From Phormidium willei BDU 130791 (GTDB lineage Bacteria; Cyanobacteriota; Cyanobacteriia; Cyanobacteriales; Geitlerinemataceae): a DNA stretch of 32,379 bases. The notes under the pieces were generated by a model. It saw nothing but the letters and a program-made list of their open reading frames with translations, searched no databases and was not told the DNA's origin. Each line of letters opens with the position of its first letter. Position 1 is the first letter of the stretch. The stretch is from positions 1 through 32,379 of the forward strand of contig LSZA01000049.1 of assembly GCA_001637315.1 (NCBI GenBank). The letters run 5' to 3'. The translations under genes were made by a program, and so were the position numbers. This document shows positions 9,270-17,226 of this stretch, in pieces.

Positions 9270-10196
9270 ATGGCGCAATTAACGATGATCAATGAGTGGA
9301 TTTTGACCTATCGCGGCGAAGTGGCGGCGTTACTGTCGGCGCTGTTGTGGGCGATCGCAGCGGTTCTCTATCAACAGGTGGGCGATCGCATCCCGCCGTT
9401 GCAACTCACCTTACTCAAAGGGGTGATCGCCATTGCCCTGATTCTGCTCACCCTGCTGCTGCGAGGAACAGGCTGGCCTGAGATTCCGGGGCGATCGCTG
9501 CTACTGTTAGCCGCCAGTGGTGGGGTGGGCATTAGTTTAGGCGATACCGCCTTCTTCTACGCCCTCAACCACCTCGGTTCCCGGCGCACCCTCTTATTAC
9601 AAACCCTCTCCCCGGCCATGACGGCCCTAATTGCGGCCCTAGTTCTCGGGGAACTCCTGGCCCCCCGTTCCGGGATCGGTATGATGCTAATTCTCTTGGG
9701 GGTGGCTTCCGTGATTCAGGAGCGTGTTAGCCCCAGCGTCGTCACCCCCAAGGCTGAATTTCCCTGGCAAGGCTTGGCCTGGGCGGTTCTGGCGGCGGCG
9801 GCCCAAGCGGGAGGGGCGGTTCTCTCGCGGGCCGCCTTAGCTGAAACCGATGTCAGTCCCCTATTGGCGGCCTTAATTCGCCTAGTGGCGGGACTCGTCT
9901 TTTTGCCCCTTTGGATGGCGGCCAGGCCCCGTTCAATCAAGGTCACTTGGACACCAATTGCTTCGGGGCGCACCTGGGCCATGATTGGGGTAGCGGCGTT
10001 TCTGGGAACCTATTTAGCTATTTGGCTGCAACAAACCTCGCTTAAGTTTGCCCTGGCGGGGGTTTCACAAACCTTGAGTGCCATGAGTCCCATTTTTGTG
10101 TTACCCTTGGCGGCCTGGACCGGCGATCGGCTTAGCCTGAGGGCTATTCTGGGGGCGGTGATTGCTGTGTCGGGGGTGGCGTTGTTGTTTTCGTGA
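9270..10196 (+). CDS. EamA-family (DMT) transporter
   Basis: A 308-aa integral inner-membrane protein with about ten hydrophobic helices arranged as two EamA repeats (about 15-145 and 165-305). The drug/metabolite transporter signature is seen in ALLSALLWAIAAVLYQQ and in the second repeat WAVLAAAAQAGGAVLSRAAL. The family exports or imports metabolites such as amino acids, and the substrate cannot be predicted. ATG at 9270 is used; a second ATG at 9285 is possible. It starts 12 nt after the phosphatase gene. Its stop codon lies immediately before the relic 3' end of hicB on the opposite strand. Confidence 0.9.
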   Translation: MAQLTMINEWILTYRGEVAALLSALLWAIAAVLYQQVGDRIPPLQLTLLKGVIAIALILLTLLLRGTGWPEIPGRSLLLLAASGGVGISLGDTAFFYALNHLGSRRTLLLQTLSPAMTALIAALVLGELLAPRSGIGMMLILLGVASVIQERVSPSVVTPKAEFPWQGLAWAVLAAAAQAGGAVLSRAALAETDVSPLLAALIRLVAGLVFLPLWMAARPRSIKVTWTPIASGRTWAMIGVAAFLGTYLAIWLQQTSLKFALAGVSQTLSAMSPIFVLPLAAWTGDRLSLRAILGAVIAVSGVALLFS

Positions 10197-10786
10197 TTAC
10201 TGAACCACAATCTGCTTTGACTACTCTCCGTGCTAAAGCGACGGAGATTCCCCGGAGGGATTTTAGAACTTCCGACAAGTCGGACTCATAGGCGAAGTCA
10301 AATACGCCTCTATGGGTTGCCAAAGCTTCCCTTTACGTTTGATTGCACCGTTCTCCGCTTCCATCACAATGCCAGTTAGGTACGCTCATCATCCTGCCAT
10401 TACTGCAACTCGGAGCCGCAATGCGATATCGCGCTTTCGGTTGCTGGGGTTTCTCCGTACTAGGAGTGAATCGTCACGTAGATGGTTGGCGCTACTAAGT
10501 TGCAAGACAATTCTACTACACGGCGGCTAAAGCCGCACGAGTCGCTTTTCCGCCCCATCTCTTTAGAGCGGGGCGGAAAAGCTCCCGATCCCCTCGGTGT
10601 CCCGATAAACTCCGTCTCAAACAAGACCTCCTCATCTTCCAAAAGCATCTCAAGGACTTCACGAAGATTGTCCTGCAACTCGTCCAAGGTTTCGCCCTGG
10701 GAATGCGCTCCCGGAAATCCGGGAACATAACCCACATAGAGATGAGTTTCAGAATCTCGCTCAACAATGGCCGTAAAGGTTTGCAT
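10197..10786 (-). pseudogene. hicB-family antitoxin gene, interrupted near its 3' end
   Basis: Residues 1-60 (10786 down to about 10607) are a HicB-like antitoxin fold: MQTFTAIVERDSETHLYVGY, PGAHSQGETLDELQDNLREV, ending EFIGT. Solitary cyanobacterial members continue after GT with a short Q-x-V-V-type tail. Here the frame runs into foreign hairpin-rich DNA (PRGSGAFPPR and on). On the far side of that DNA, 10214-10197 reads QIVVQ-stop on the same strand, the expected missing tail. I therefore read one gene of about 65 codons split by an insertion. The readable ORF now extends to 10460 with a chimeric tail, so a longer, partly functional protein may still be made. No hicA toxin is adjacent. Start ATG 10786 is preferred over a start five codons upstream. 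Confidence 0.75.
10215..10606 (-). mobile_element. Non-autonomous IS200/IS605-like insertion in hicB
   Basis: About 390 bp separating the two parts of hicB. It has hairpins near each end: CTCCGT/ACGGAG at about 10225-10247, CCGCCCC/GGGGCGG at about 10549-10575, and GCGGC-TAAA-GCCGC at about 10524-10537. There are no terminal inverted repeats and no recognisable transposase. Hairpin-bounded ends without inverted repeats are the hallmark of single-strand IS200/IS605-type elements. Read on the minus strand, the last 100 nt (a GTCCGACTTGTCGGAAG hairpin, then the terminal hairpin) resemble the right end of cyanobacterial tnpB elements. Exact borders are uncertain by about 10 nt. The family assignment is inference; the insertion itself is supported by the split gene. 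Confidence 0.6.
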
Positions 10787-10944
10787 AAGTTGATGGCGCA
10801 AATAGACTCATCACCATATTAGCTCGGATGCACGATCGCCCCCCCCCAACCAACTCATCCGAGACGTCGGCTGGGCCAACAAAGATGACCCGCAAAAGAT
10901 TACAATACATTAAGGAAACTTAAACAGATGTAGGACAACGCAAT

Positions 10945-12387
10945 ATGCGAGTTGCGATCGCCGGTGCCGGACTTGCCGGACTCACCACAGCCGTCAACCT
11001 AGCCGATGCCGGCCATGACGTAGAAATCTTTGAATCCCGTCCCTTCGTCGGCGGTAAAGTGGGCAGTTGGGTCGACGCCGACGGCAACCATATCGAAATG
11101 GGGCTGCATGTCTTCTTCGGCTGCTACTACAACCTCTTTGCCCTCATGGAAAAAGTGGGCGCCTTAGAGGCCCTGCGGCTGAAAGAGCATACCCACACCT
11201 TTATTAACGAGGGTGGACGAGTCGGAGAACTGGACTTCCGTTTCCTCACCGGCGCACCCTTCAACGGCCTCAAAGCCTTCTTTACCACCTCGCAACTCTC
11301 CCTACAAGACAAGTTGCAAAACTCCCTAGCCCTGGGAACCAGTCCCATCGTGCGCGGCTTAGTCGATTTCGACGGGGCCATGAAAACCATTCGCGACCTC
11401 GATCGCATCAGCTTCGCCGACTGGTTTCGCGCCCACGGGGGCAACAACGGCAGCCTCAGACGGATGTGGGACCCCATCGCCTACGCCCTCGGGTTCATCG
11501 ACACCGAGACCATCTCCGCCCGCTGTATGTTGACGATTTTCCAACTCTTCGCCGCCCGCACGGAAGCCTCCGTCTTGCGGATGTTGGAAGGGTCCCCCCA
11601 TACCTATCTCCATCAACCCATCCTCGACTATCTCCAGGAACGGGGAACGAAAATTCATACCCGCCGCCGGGTGCGTCAGATTAAATTTAGTGACCATGAC
11701 GGCAAAACCGAAGTTGATGCCATTGTCGTGGCCCAGGGGGAAACTGAGGAAATCATCGAAGCCGATGCCTATGTCTTCGCCTGCGACGTGCCGGGAATCA
11801 AAAAAATTCTGCCCCCAGAATGGCGCAAATGGCCCGAGTTTGACAATATCTATAACCTCGATACCGTTCCCGTGGCGACCGTACAACTGCGGTTTGACGG
11901 TTGGGTGACGGAACTGCAAGATGCCCAGAAACGGCAACAACTGCAAGAAGCAGCGGGATTGGATAATCTCCTCTATACCCCTGATGCCGATTTCTCCTGT
12001 TTTGCCGATTTAGCCCTCACCAGTCCTGGGGACTATTACAAACCCGGTGAAGGCTCCTTGATGCAGTTAGTTCTGACCCCCGGCGACCCCTTTATTAAAC
12101 AAAACAACGAACAGATTGCTCATCATGTTTTGGACCAGGTGCGATCGCTGTTTCCCTCGGCCCGAGACCTCAACATGACCTGGTATAGTGTCGTCAAACT
12201 GGCTCAATCCCTCTATCGCGAAGCCCCTGGGATGGATGTCTATCGTCCCGCCCAACGCACCCCCATTGATAATGTTTTCCTGGCCGGCAGTTACACCCAG
12301 CAGGACTATATCGATAGTATGGAGGGAGCGACCTTATCGGGAAATCAGGCCGCGCAAGCGATTTTAGAGGAGTTTGCCCGCCGTTAA
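10945..12387 (+). CDS. crtQ: Zeta-carotene desaturase
   Basis: A 480-aa FAD-dependent plant-type desaturase that converts zeta-carotene to lycopene isomers in the thylakoid/cytoplasmic membrane. The N-terminal dinucleotide-binding motif [21 protein letters not shown] is followed by the CrtQ/PDS-type segment [29 protein letters not shown]. The C-terminal FAD motif is [21 protein letters not shown]. The length is typical. ATG at 10945 has AGGA 9 nt upstream. An SRPBCC gene follows after 35 nt, an arrangement also found in other cyanobacteria (Synechocystis slr0940-slr0941, from memory). The end of the window holds another carotenoid gene, but it is 19 kb away and not in the same operon. Confidence 0.95.
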   Translation: MRVAIAGAGLAGLTTAVNLADAGHDVEIFESRPFVGGKVGSWVDADGNHIEMGLHVFFGCYYNLFALMEKVGALEALRLKEHTHTFINEGGRVGELDFRFLTGAPFNGLKAFFTTSQLSLQDKLQNSLALGTSPIVRGLVDFDGAMKTIRDLDRISFADWFRAHGGNNGSLRRMWDPIAYALGFIDTETISARCMLTIFQLFAARTEASVLRMLEGSPHTYLHQPILDYLQERGTKIHTRRRVRQIKFSDHDGKTEVDAIVVAQGETEEIIEADAYVFACDVPGIKKILPPEWRKWPEFDNIYNLDTVPVATVQLRFDGWVTELQDAQKRQQLQEAAGLDNLLYTPDADFSCFADLALTSPGDYYKPGEGSLMQLVLTPGDPFIKQNNEQIAHHVLDQVRSLFPSARDLNMTWYSVVKLAQSLYREAPGMDVYRPAQRTPIDNVFLAGSYTQQDYIDSMEGATLSGNQAAQAILEEFARR

Positions 12388-12422
12388 TCCCTCCCAGACT
12401 CATTATTTATCAGATAGCCCCA

Positions 12423-12881
12423 ATGACAGATTGGTTAGAACATAGCGTACAAGTTGAAGTCCCGATTACGATTGAGGCAGCCTGGCAGTTATGGTCAGAT
12501 TTAGAGCAGATGCCTCAATGGATGAAATGGATTGAATCCGTCTCGATTTTGGAGCATGACCCGGATTTATCCCGCTGGAAACTGGCGTCGGGGGCGTTTG
12601 AGTTTACCTGGCTATCACGGATTGTGCGGCTGATTCCGCAACAGATTATTCAATGGGAGTCCGTTGATGGCTTACCGAATCGGGGGGCCGTACGCTTTTA
12701 CGATCGCCATGGTTCGAGTATTGTCCGCCTGACGGTGGCCTACGGGATTCCGGGTATCCTAGGAAAGATTATGGATAACCTGTTTGTCGGGCGCGTGGTG
12801 GAATCAACGATTCAGGCGGATATGGATCGCTTTCGCGAGTATGCTATCCGCCGTCAGCAGCGACAACCCCAGGACGCTTAA
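12423..12881 (+). CDS. SRPBCC (START-like) cyclase/dehydrase family protein
   Basis: A 152-aa soluble protein with the polyketide_cyc/SRPBCC fold: opening VQVEVPITIEAAWQLWSDLE, the family's PQWMKWIESV segment, beta strands through SRWKLASGAFEFTWLSRI, and a long C-terminal helix. Such proteins bind hydrophobic ligands in a central cavity. Its place 35 nt after crtQ suggests a role in carotenoid handling, which is contextual inference. The ABC ATPase gene starts 15 nt downstream, so crtQ, this gene and the ATPase are likely one operon. Confidence 0.88.
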   Translation: MTDWLEHSVQVEVPITIEAAWQLWSDLEQMPQWMKWIESVSILEHDPDLSRWKLASGAFEFTWLSRIVRLIPQQIIQWESVDGLPNRGAVRFYDRHGSSIVRLTVAYGIPGILGKIMDNLFVGRVVESTIQADMDRFREYAIRRQQRQPQDA

Positions 12882-12896
12882 GTTACCGCTCCTACT

Positions 12897-13565
12897 ATGC
12901 TCCATCTGACGAACCTCAGCTATCATCCCCCCGCCAGTCCGACGGAAATTCTCAAATCTCTCAATTTAGAGTTATCGCCTCAGCAGTTGGGATTAATTGT
13001 CGGGCCGAGTGGTTCGGGGAAAACCACCTTGTTGGAGATTTTGGCGGGGTTAGCTGAACCGACCTCGGGCCAGGTGACATGGCGCGATCGCGAACTGCTC
13101 CCGGAACAGTTACACCAACTGGTAGGATTGGTGTTTCAGTTCCCTGAACGGCATTTTTGCGGCGGAACCATCCTCGAAGAGTTGCGCCTGGGTCATCCTG
13201 AAATTGGCTCGGAACAGGTCAAACAGGCCCTAGAATCGGTAGGGTTGAGCCATCTTTCCCTCTATGGTGCGCCTCATGATCTCAGCGGTGGCCAGCAGCG
13301 ACGGCTAGCTTTGGCGGTGCAGTTAATTCGTCAACCGCAAGTGTTGCTGTTGGATGAACCCACGGCGGGGTTAGATTGGTCGATGCGTCGTCAATTGGCG
13401 AATTTGCTCAAGCAACTGAAGCAGGATTGGAGTTTGCTGGTGGTGACTCACGATGCGGGGGAACTTTTGGAAATTGCTGATTCCTGTTGGACGATTCATG
13501 ATGGAACGGTGACTCCAGTGGAGACCCCCTCGGGGGAACAAACCCCCTCGGCTACGTTACGTTAA
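12897..13565 (+). CDS. ABC transporter ATP-binding protein
   Basis: A 222-aa complete ABC ATPase: Walker A GPSGSGKTTL (about 38-47), Q-loop in VGLVFQFPERHFCGGT, signature LSGGQQRRLALA, Walker B VLLLDEPTAGLD and H-switch VVTHDAG. The VFQFPE Q-loop is like energy-coupling-factor (EcfA/CbiO) ATPases. No membrane permease is encoded beside it, so the partner is elsewhere or it acts as a plastid-type stand-alone ABCI protein. The C-terminal 15 residues (PSGEQTPSATLR) look non-conserved. It is the last gene of the crtQ run; the hairpin repeats start 15 nt after its stop. Confidence 0.9.
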   Translation: MLHLTNLSYHPPASPTEILKSLNLELSPQQLGLIVGPSGSGKTTLLEILAGLAEPTSGQVTWRDRELLPEQLHQLVGLVFQFPERHFCGGTILEELRLGHPEIGSEQVKQALESVGLSHLSLYGAPHDLSGGQQRRLALAVQLIRQPQVLLLDEPTAGLDWSMRRQLANLLKQLKQDWSLLVVTHDAGELLEIADSCWTIHDGTVTPVETPSGEQTPSATLR

Positions 13566-13986
13566 GTGCATTCCGGCTCAGGGTAGGGTGTGTGGCGGCT
13601 CAAACTCATTTTGGACTTAGAAGACAAATGGACAAATGCCGCCACGCACCGCTCGGGGGGTTAATCATCCGGGGATGGTGCGTTCCCAGGGTAGGGTGTG
13701 TGGCGGCTCAAACCCGTTTTGGACTTAGAAGACAAATGGACAAATGCCGCCACGCACCGCTCGGGGTGGTTTTGAAATCCGGGGATGGTGCGTTCCGGCA
13801 AGTTTTGAGAGAGTCGCCTCAATCCGACAGTGAAACGATGCCGGGACGCACCCTACTGTCTAATACCATACTCCCACAGGGCAACCCCAAGGCCACAGGG
13901 GGCGCTTCACTGACCCTCGGCTCGATGTTAGGATGGGGAGATCATCACGATCGCGTCACCTCATTCCTCGCTCGTCTAGTCTGGCT
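13566..13986. repeat. Intergenic hairpin-repeat array
   Basis: A 421-bp gap. Two tandem 108-bp units begin at 13581 and 13689 and are almost identical. Each contains a long inverted repeat with arms GGTGTGTGGCGGC and GCCGCCACGCACC (13587-13650 and 13695-13758), 13 bp with one G/T pair. A third, related hairpin follows at 13787-13852 with arms GGTGCGTTCCGGCA/TGCCGGGACGCACC. Its right flank CACCCTACTG is the inverse of the CAGGGTAGGGTG that opens each unit. The termini resemble the abundant TAGGGTGCGT repeat family of cyanobacteria. The rest (13853-13986) carries no recognisable signal apart from the start region of the next gene. Confidence 0.85.
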
Positions 13987-16056
13987 ATGAAACTTCTATC
14001 CATCCAGTTTTGTAACTTTCGTCAGTTTTATGGAAAAACCCCGCGACTGATGTTAGCCAGCGGCGATCGCAATACCACCATCTTTCATGGCAACAATGGT
14101 TCAGGAAAAACCAGCATCACCAATGGCTTTACCTGGGTTCTCTATGAAAAATTTAGTGCCGCGTTTGCCGCTGAAGACCAATTGGTCAATAAACGGGCGA
14201 TCGCCGAAACTCCCCTCCGAGAACCCGTCGAATGTTTCGTTGAACTCCACTTTGAACATGGAACCATTCGCTATCGCGCTCGCCGCACTTGTCGCGCCTA
14301 CGCCACTGAATCAGGAGTCGAAACTGGGGATAGTGTCTTAAACTTACAATATGCTCGGGAAGATGGACGCTGGCGCTTACCCCAAGAACCGCCAGATGAT
14401 GTGATTTCTCGTATTTTGCCCGAGAGTCTTCATCGCTATTTCTTCTTTGATGGGGAACGCATCGAAAAGTTAATGCGAGATGATAAACGCTCGGAAATTG
14501 CTGATGCAACGAAAGCATTATTAGGAATTAACGCCATTGGCGGCGGAGTGCGTCATCTTCGGGAAGTTCGCAAAGCCTTAGACAATCAGCTTAAAGGTAT
14601 TGGTAATCCTGAAACTAAAAAGTTTATTAAACAGAAACAAGAGCGAGAAGCTCAAGTTGATAAACTCGACCAACGAACGACACAAATCAAAGAAGAATTA
14701 GCCCATAATTCAACCCTAAAACATGACCTAAATCGGCAACTTTTAGAACTCAATGGAGCCGAGAATCTGCAATTACAACGCACTCGTTTAGAAGAACAAC
14801 ATCAGGATGCGGTTAAACGCATTCAACAACTGCGAACTGGATTAGCTGAGGCGATCGCCAACCACGGCTATACCGTTTTCCTCGGAGAGATGACACAGCA
14901 ATTCCGAGGTTGGTTGAACCAACGTCAGGAGAAAGGTGAACTGCGGCGAGGGATTCAACGCAGTTTTGTCGAACAACTTCTCCAGCACAATCGCTGTATT
15001 TGTGGCGCAGAACTTCATCCGGGTTCGCCGGGGTTTGAGAATGTCAAAGGATGGACTCAAAAGGCCGGAATTGCGGATGTGGAGGAAACGGCGATTCGCC
15101 TTAGTTCTCAGGTGGATGAGATTGATGCGCAAGCGGAGGCCTTTTGTCAGACGACACAACAGCAACAGCAAGAGTTACTCCAACTTGGCGAAAATATCTC
15201 GGGGTTGGCGGAACAGTTGGAGTCGGTGAAAGAGCAATTACGCCGTTTCCCAGATCAGGATATTCAGGAGTTGCAACAGCGTTTAGATCAGCTAGAACTA
15301 CGCACCAGTGAGTTAAATCAGGAACTCGGAGCTAACCAACAGCAACGAGTAAGTCTCCAGCGAGACATTACTCAGTTAGGGAAACAGGTTGATCAGCAAC
15401 AAATGAATGAACGCAAGCAAGTGTTGGCTCAACAGCGAATTGCGGCGGTGGCGGATGCGATGGACCGCTTACAACGGATTCAGGATAATTTTGAACAGCA
15501 GTTTCGCCAGTCCCTAGAAGAGCGGATTCAGGGACTCTTTCGTCAGATTTCTTTTACTCCTTATATCCCCATTTTGAATGAGAATTATGAACTGAGTTTG
15601 ATTGAACGGACGGCGGGCCGAGATCAGGTAGTGGCGGCTTCGACGGGGGAAAATCAGATTCTGAGTTTGTCGTTTATTGGTGGGATTATTGACGGAGTCC
15701 GCAGTTGGAGTCAACGTCAGGCGTTGGTGGCTCCTGATAGTAGTACCTATCCGGTGGTGATGGATTCCCCGTTTGGGAGTCTCGATGAGATGTATCGCCG
15801 TCAAGTGGCTAAGTCGATTCCTCAGTTGGCGAATCAGTTGGTGGTGTTGGTGACGAAAACTCAATGGCGGGGTGAGGTGGAGACGGAAATGAGCGATCGC
15901 ATTGGCCGGGAATATGTCTTACGGTATAACTCCCCGAAACCGGACTGCGAAGAGGATGCGATCGAACGCTTCGGCGTGCGGTATCCCCTCGTTTGTCGCA
16001 GTCCCAATGATTTTGAATACACCGAAATCATCGCGGTGGAACCGGAGAAATTCTAG
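13987..16056 (+). CDS. DndD/Rad50-like AAA ATPase (orphan)
   Basis: A 689-aa SMC/Rad50-type ATPase. The N-terminal lobe has MKLLSIQFCNFRQFYGKTPR and Walker A GNNGSGKTS (35-43), then a DndD-like FFFDGERIEKLM segment. A coiled coil (about 195-300) reaches a hinge with CICGAELHPG (C337, C339), and a second, glutamine-rich coil spans about 370-520. The C-terminal lobe has the ABC-type signature STGENQILSLSF and Walker B VVMDSPFGSLDE (D593). This is the domain order of DndD, the ATPase of DNA phosphorothioation systems, but no dndA/B/C/E or nuclease gene is adjacent. ATG 13987 is chosen because conserved sequence starts there; the frame is open 18 codons further upstream. A stand-alone role in DNA repair or defence is inference. 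Confidence 0.8.
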   Translation: MKLLSIQFCNFRQFYGKTPRLMLASGDRNTTIFHGNNGSGKTSITNGFTWVLYEKFSAAFAAEDQLVNKRAIAETPLREPVECFVELHFEHGTIRYRARRTCRAYATESGVETGDSVLNLQYAREDGRWRLPQEPPDDVISRILPESLHRYFFFDGERIEKLMRDDKRSEIADATKALLGINAIGGGVRHLREVRKALDNQLKGIGNPETKKFIKQKQEREAQVDKLDQRTTQIKEELAHNSTLKHDLNRQLLELNGAENLQLQRTRLEEQHQDAVKRIQQLRTGLAEAIANHGYTVFLGEMTQQFRGWLNQRQEKGELRRGIQRSFVEQLLQHNRCICGAELHPGSPGFENVKGWTQKAGIADVEETAIRLSSQVDEIDAQAEAFCQTTQQQQQELLQLGENISGLAEQLESVKEQLRRFPDQDIQELQQRLDQLELRTSELNQELGANQQQRVSLQRDITQLGKQVDQQQMNERKQVLAQQRIAAVADAMDRLQRIQDNFEQQFRQSLEERIQGLFRQISFTPYIPILNENYELSLIERTAGRDQVVAASTGENQILSLSFIGGIIDGVRSWSQRQALVAPDSSTYPVVMDSPFGSLDEMYRRQVAKSIPQLANQLVVLVTKTQWRGEVETEMSDRIGREYVLRYNSPKPDCEEDAIERFGVRYPLVCRSPNDFEYTEIIAVEPEKF

Positions 16057-16264
16057 GCGGAACCTGGGTTGGGTTTCGACTATAAAGGAGTTAAATTGCT
16101 GATGACCTTGACCCCTAAACCCTTCGCAAAACTCGCCACAAAATCTAAACAAAACCTGAAAATATCTGGGTTTTAAGTCAGGCTTTAATTAAACAGGCAA
16201 ATCGAGGTAAAATAAAGGAGAATTACTCCAAAGTTGGAGCAATCTTTTATCGAGGAACGTGATT

Positions 16265-16636
16265 ATGCAGGGATACCAAAATGGCATGGGAGAGGGTATG
16301 GGAGATGGCATGAGAGATGGCATCGGCCTACGGCAACGCGTGGCGGAGTTGGCCAGAGATCCCAACGCCAAAGCGATCGCCATCGGGGCCGCCGCTGTGG
16401 TCATTACCCCCATCGTTTTACCCTACGCCAAACCCCTATTACGAGGAACCCTCAAATCGAGTGTTGTGTTCTTTGAAAAAACGCGGGGTGCGATCGCCGA
16501 AGCCGGGGAACTCCTCGCCGATATCGCCGCCGAAGCTCGCGCGGAAGTCCACGGAACCCCTCCAGCGGCCCTCTCAGCTTCCGTGAGTGATGCTGACTCC
16601 GGCTCCTCGAATCCCGAGGAAGCCGAGTCAGCTTAA
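16265..16636 (+). CDS. DUF5132-type small membrane protein
   Basis: A 123-aa protein. A glycine/methionine-rich N-terminus (MQGYQNGMGEGMGDGMRDGI) precedes a hydrophobic segment AIAIGAAAVVITPIVLPYA (about 38-57), then a short helix KSSVVFFEKTRGAIAEAGELLADIAAEARAEV... shared by DUF5132 proteins, and a Ser/Ala/acid-rich tail. In cyanobacteria such genes commonly sit near HMA_2-domain and P-type ATPase genes, as here; function is unknown. ATG 16265 is preferred over a GTG two codons upstream because GAGGA is 8 nt before it. It is convergent with the next gene, the two stops overlapping in a TTAA. Confidence 0.75.
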   Translation: MQGYQNGMGEGMGDGMRDGIGLRQRVAELARDPNAKAIAIGAAAVVITPIVLPYAKPLLRGTLKSSVVFFEKTRGAIAEAGELLADIAAEARAEVHGTPPAALSASVSDADSGSSNPEEAESA

Positions 16637-16971
16637 TTCCCGGAGATACGACTCATCTGCCGCAATGGGGTAGATGAGTCGGTTGGCGGGAAATTCCTGT
16701 CTGACAAATTCTTGTCTGACAAATTTCTGGTTAACTGGCTGCGTTGTTGGGCCTGAGCAATCCACTCAGACAAGGGAATCTCTCCCTGAACCCGTCTCCC
16801 AGACTGAGTCGGCTGATCTCGACGAGGCTGGCTCAACAGCGGTAATAAGGGAGAACCGAAAAGCAACACCCCCAACCCCAACCAGGTGAGAGGATGGCTA
16901 TTATCCCCACTTTCAAGAATTTCTTTGAAGTGGAAGGTGAGAACGGACTTTTCGAGGTGAATTAAAGACAT
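16633..16971 (-). CDS. Small membrane protein of the DUF5132/ATPase cluster
   Basis: A 112-aa protein with one hydrophobic segment (HPLTWLGLGVLLFGSPLLPLL, about 27-47) after an amphipathic start MSLIHLEKSVLTFHFKEILE. The C-terminal half is polar and includes a short internal repeat, NLSDKN-LSDRNF, encoded by an imperfect DNA repeat at about 16690-16723. No known domain was recognised. The position between DUF5132 and the P-type ATPase suggests an accessory role, by context only. ATG 16971 is preferred; the frame stays open to a TTG at 17040. A 9-bp-stem hairpin (16650-16680) lies inside its 3' end. Confidence 0.55.
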   Translation of the reverse strand: MSLIHLEKSVLTFHFKEILESGDNSHPLTWLGLGVLLFGSPLLPLLSQPRRDQPTQSGRRVQGEIPLSEWIAQAQQRSQLTRNLSDKNLSDRNFPPTDSSTPLRQMSRISGN

Positions 16972-17226
16972 AGGCGACTGCTCTGGAGCATTCCAGCCTG
17001 TTGTAGCATCAGTTCCCAGGGTAGCAGCATTTTGTTTCAATGAGAATAATTTGCAGTAGAAGGGAGGCGGATTCCCGTTTCCCCAACTCGGAACTCGACG
17101 AACGGGCCTAGCCGATCTGGGGAGTGGTTATTGTATTCCGCCACAATAAAAAGGACGCTATTTAAGCCCAAGCTTTTTACTTTATCTGGATACTTATGTC
17201 TAAAAGCGTCCATATTCAACTGTCAC

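Noticed and set aside
10312-10530. 72-aa plus-strand ORF in the hicB insertion
   Set aside because: Lies over the hairpin-rich element, has no family resemblance and is on the strand opposite to the likely element orientation.
13581-13796. Possible CRISPR array
   Set aside because: Only two units of 108 bp, both fully repeated with no variable spacers, and no cas genes.
13592-13990. 132-aa plus-strand ORF across the 108-bp repeats
   Set aside because: Its first half is the same peptide twice because it translates the tandem DNA repeat; no start signal, no recognisable domain, and it runs over the start of the DndD-like gene.
17037-17213. Small minus-strand ORF (58-60 aa) upstream of the small membrane protein
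   Set aside because: No ribosome-binding site, no recognisable domain, and a composition not clearly coding. It may exist but I cannot support it.
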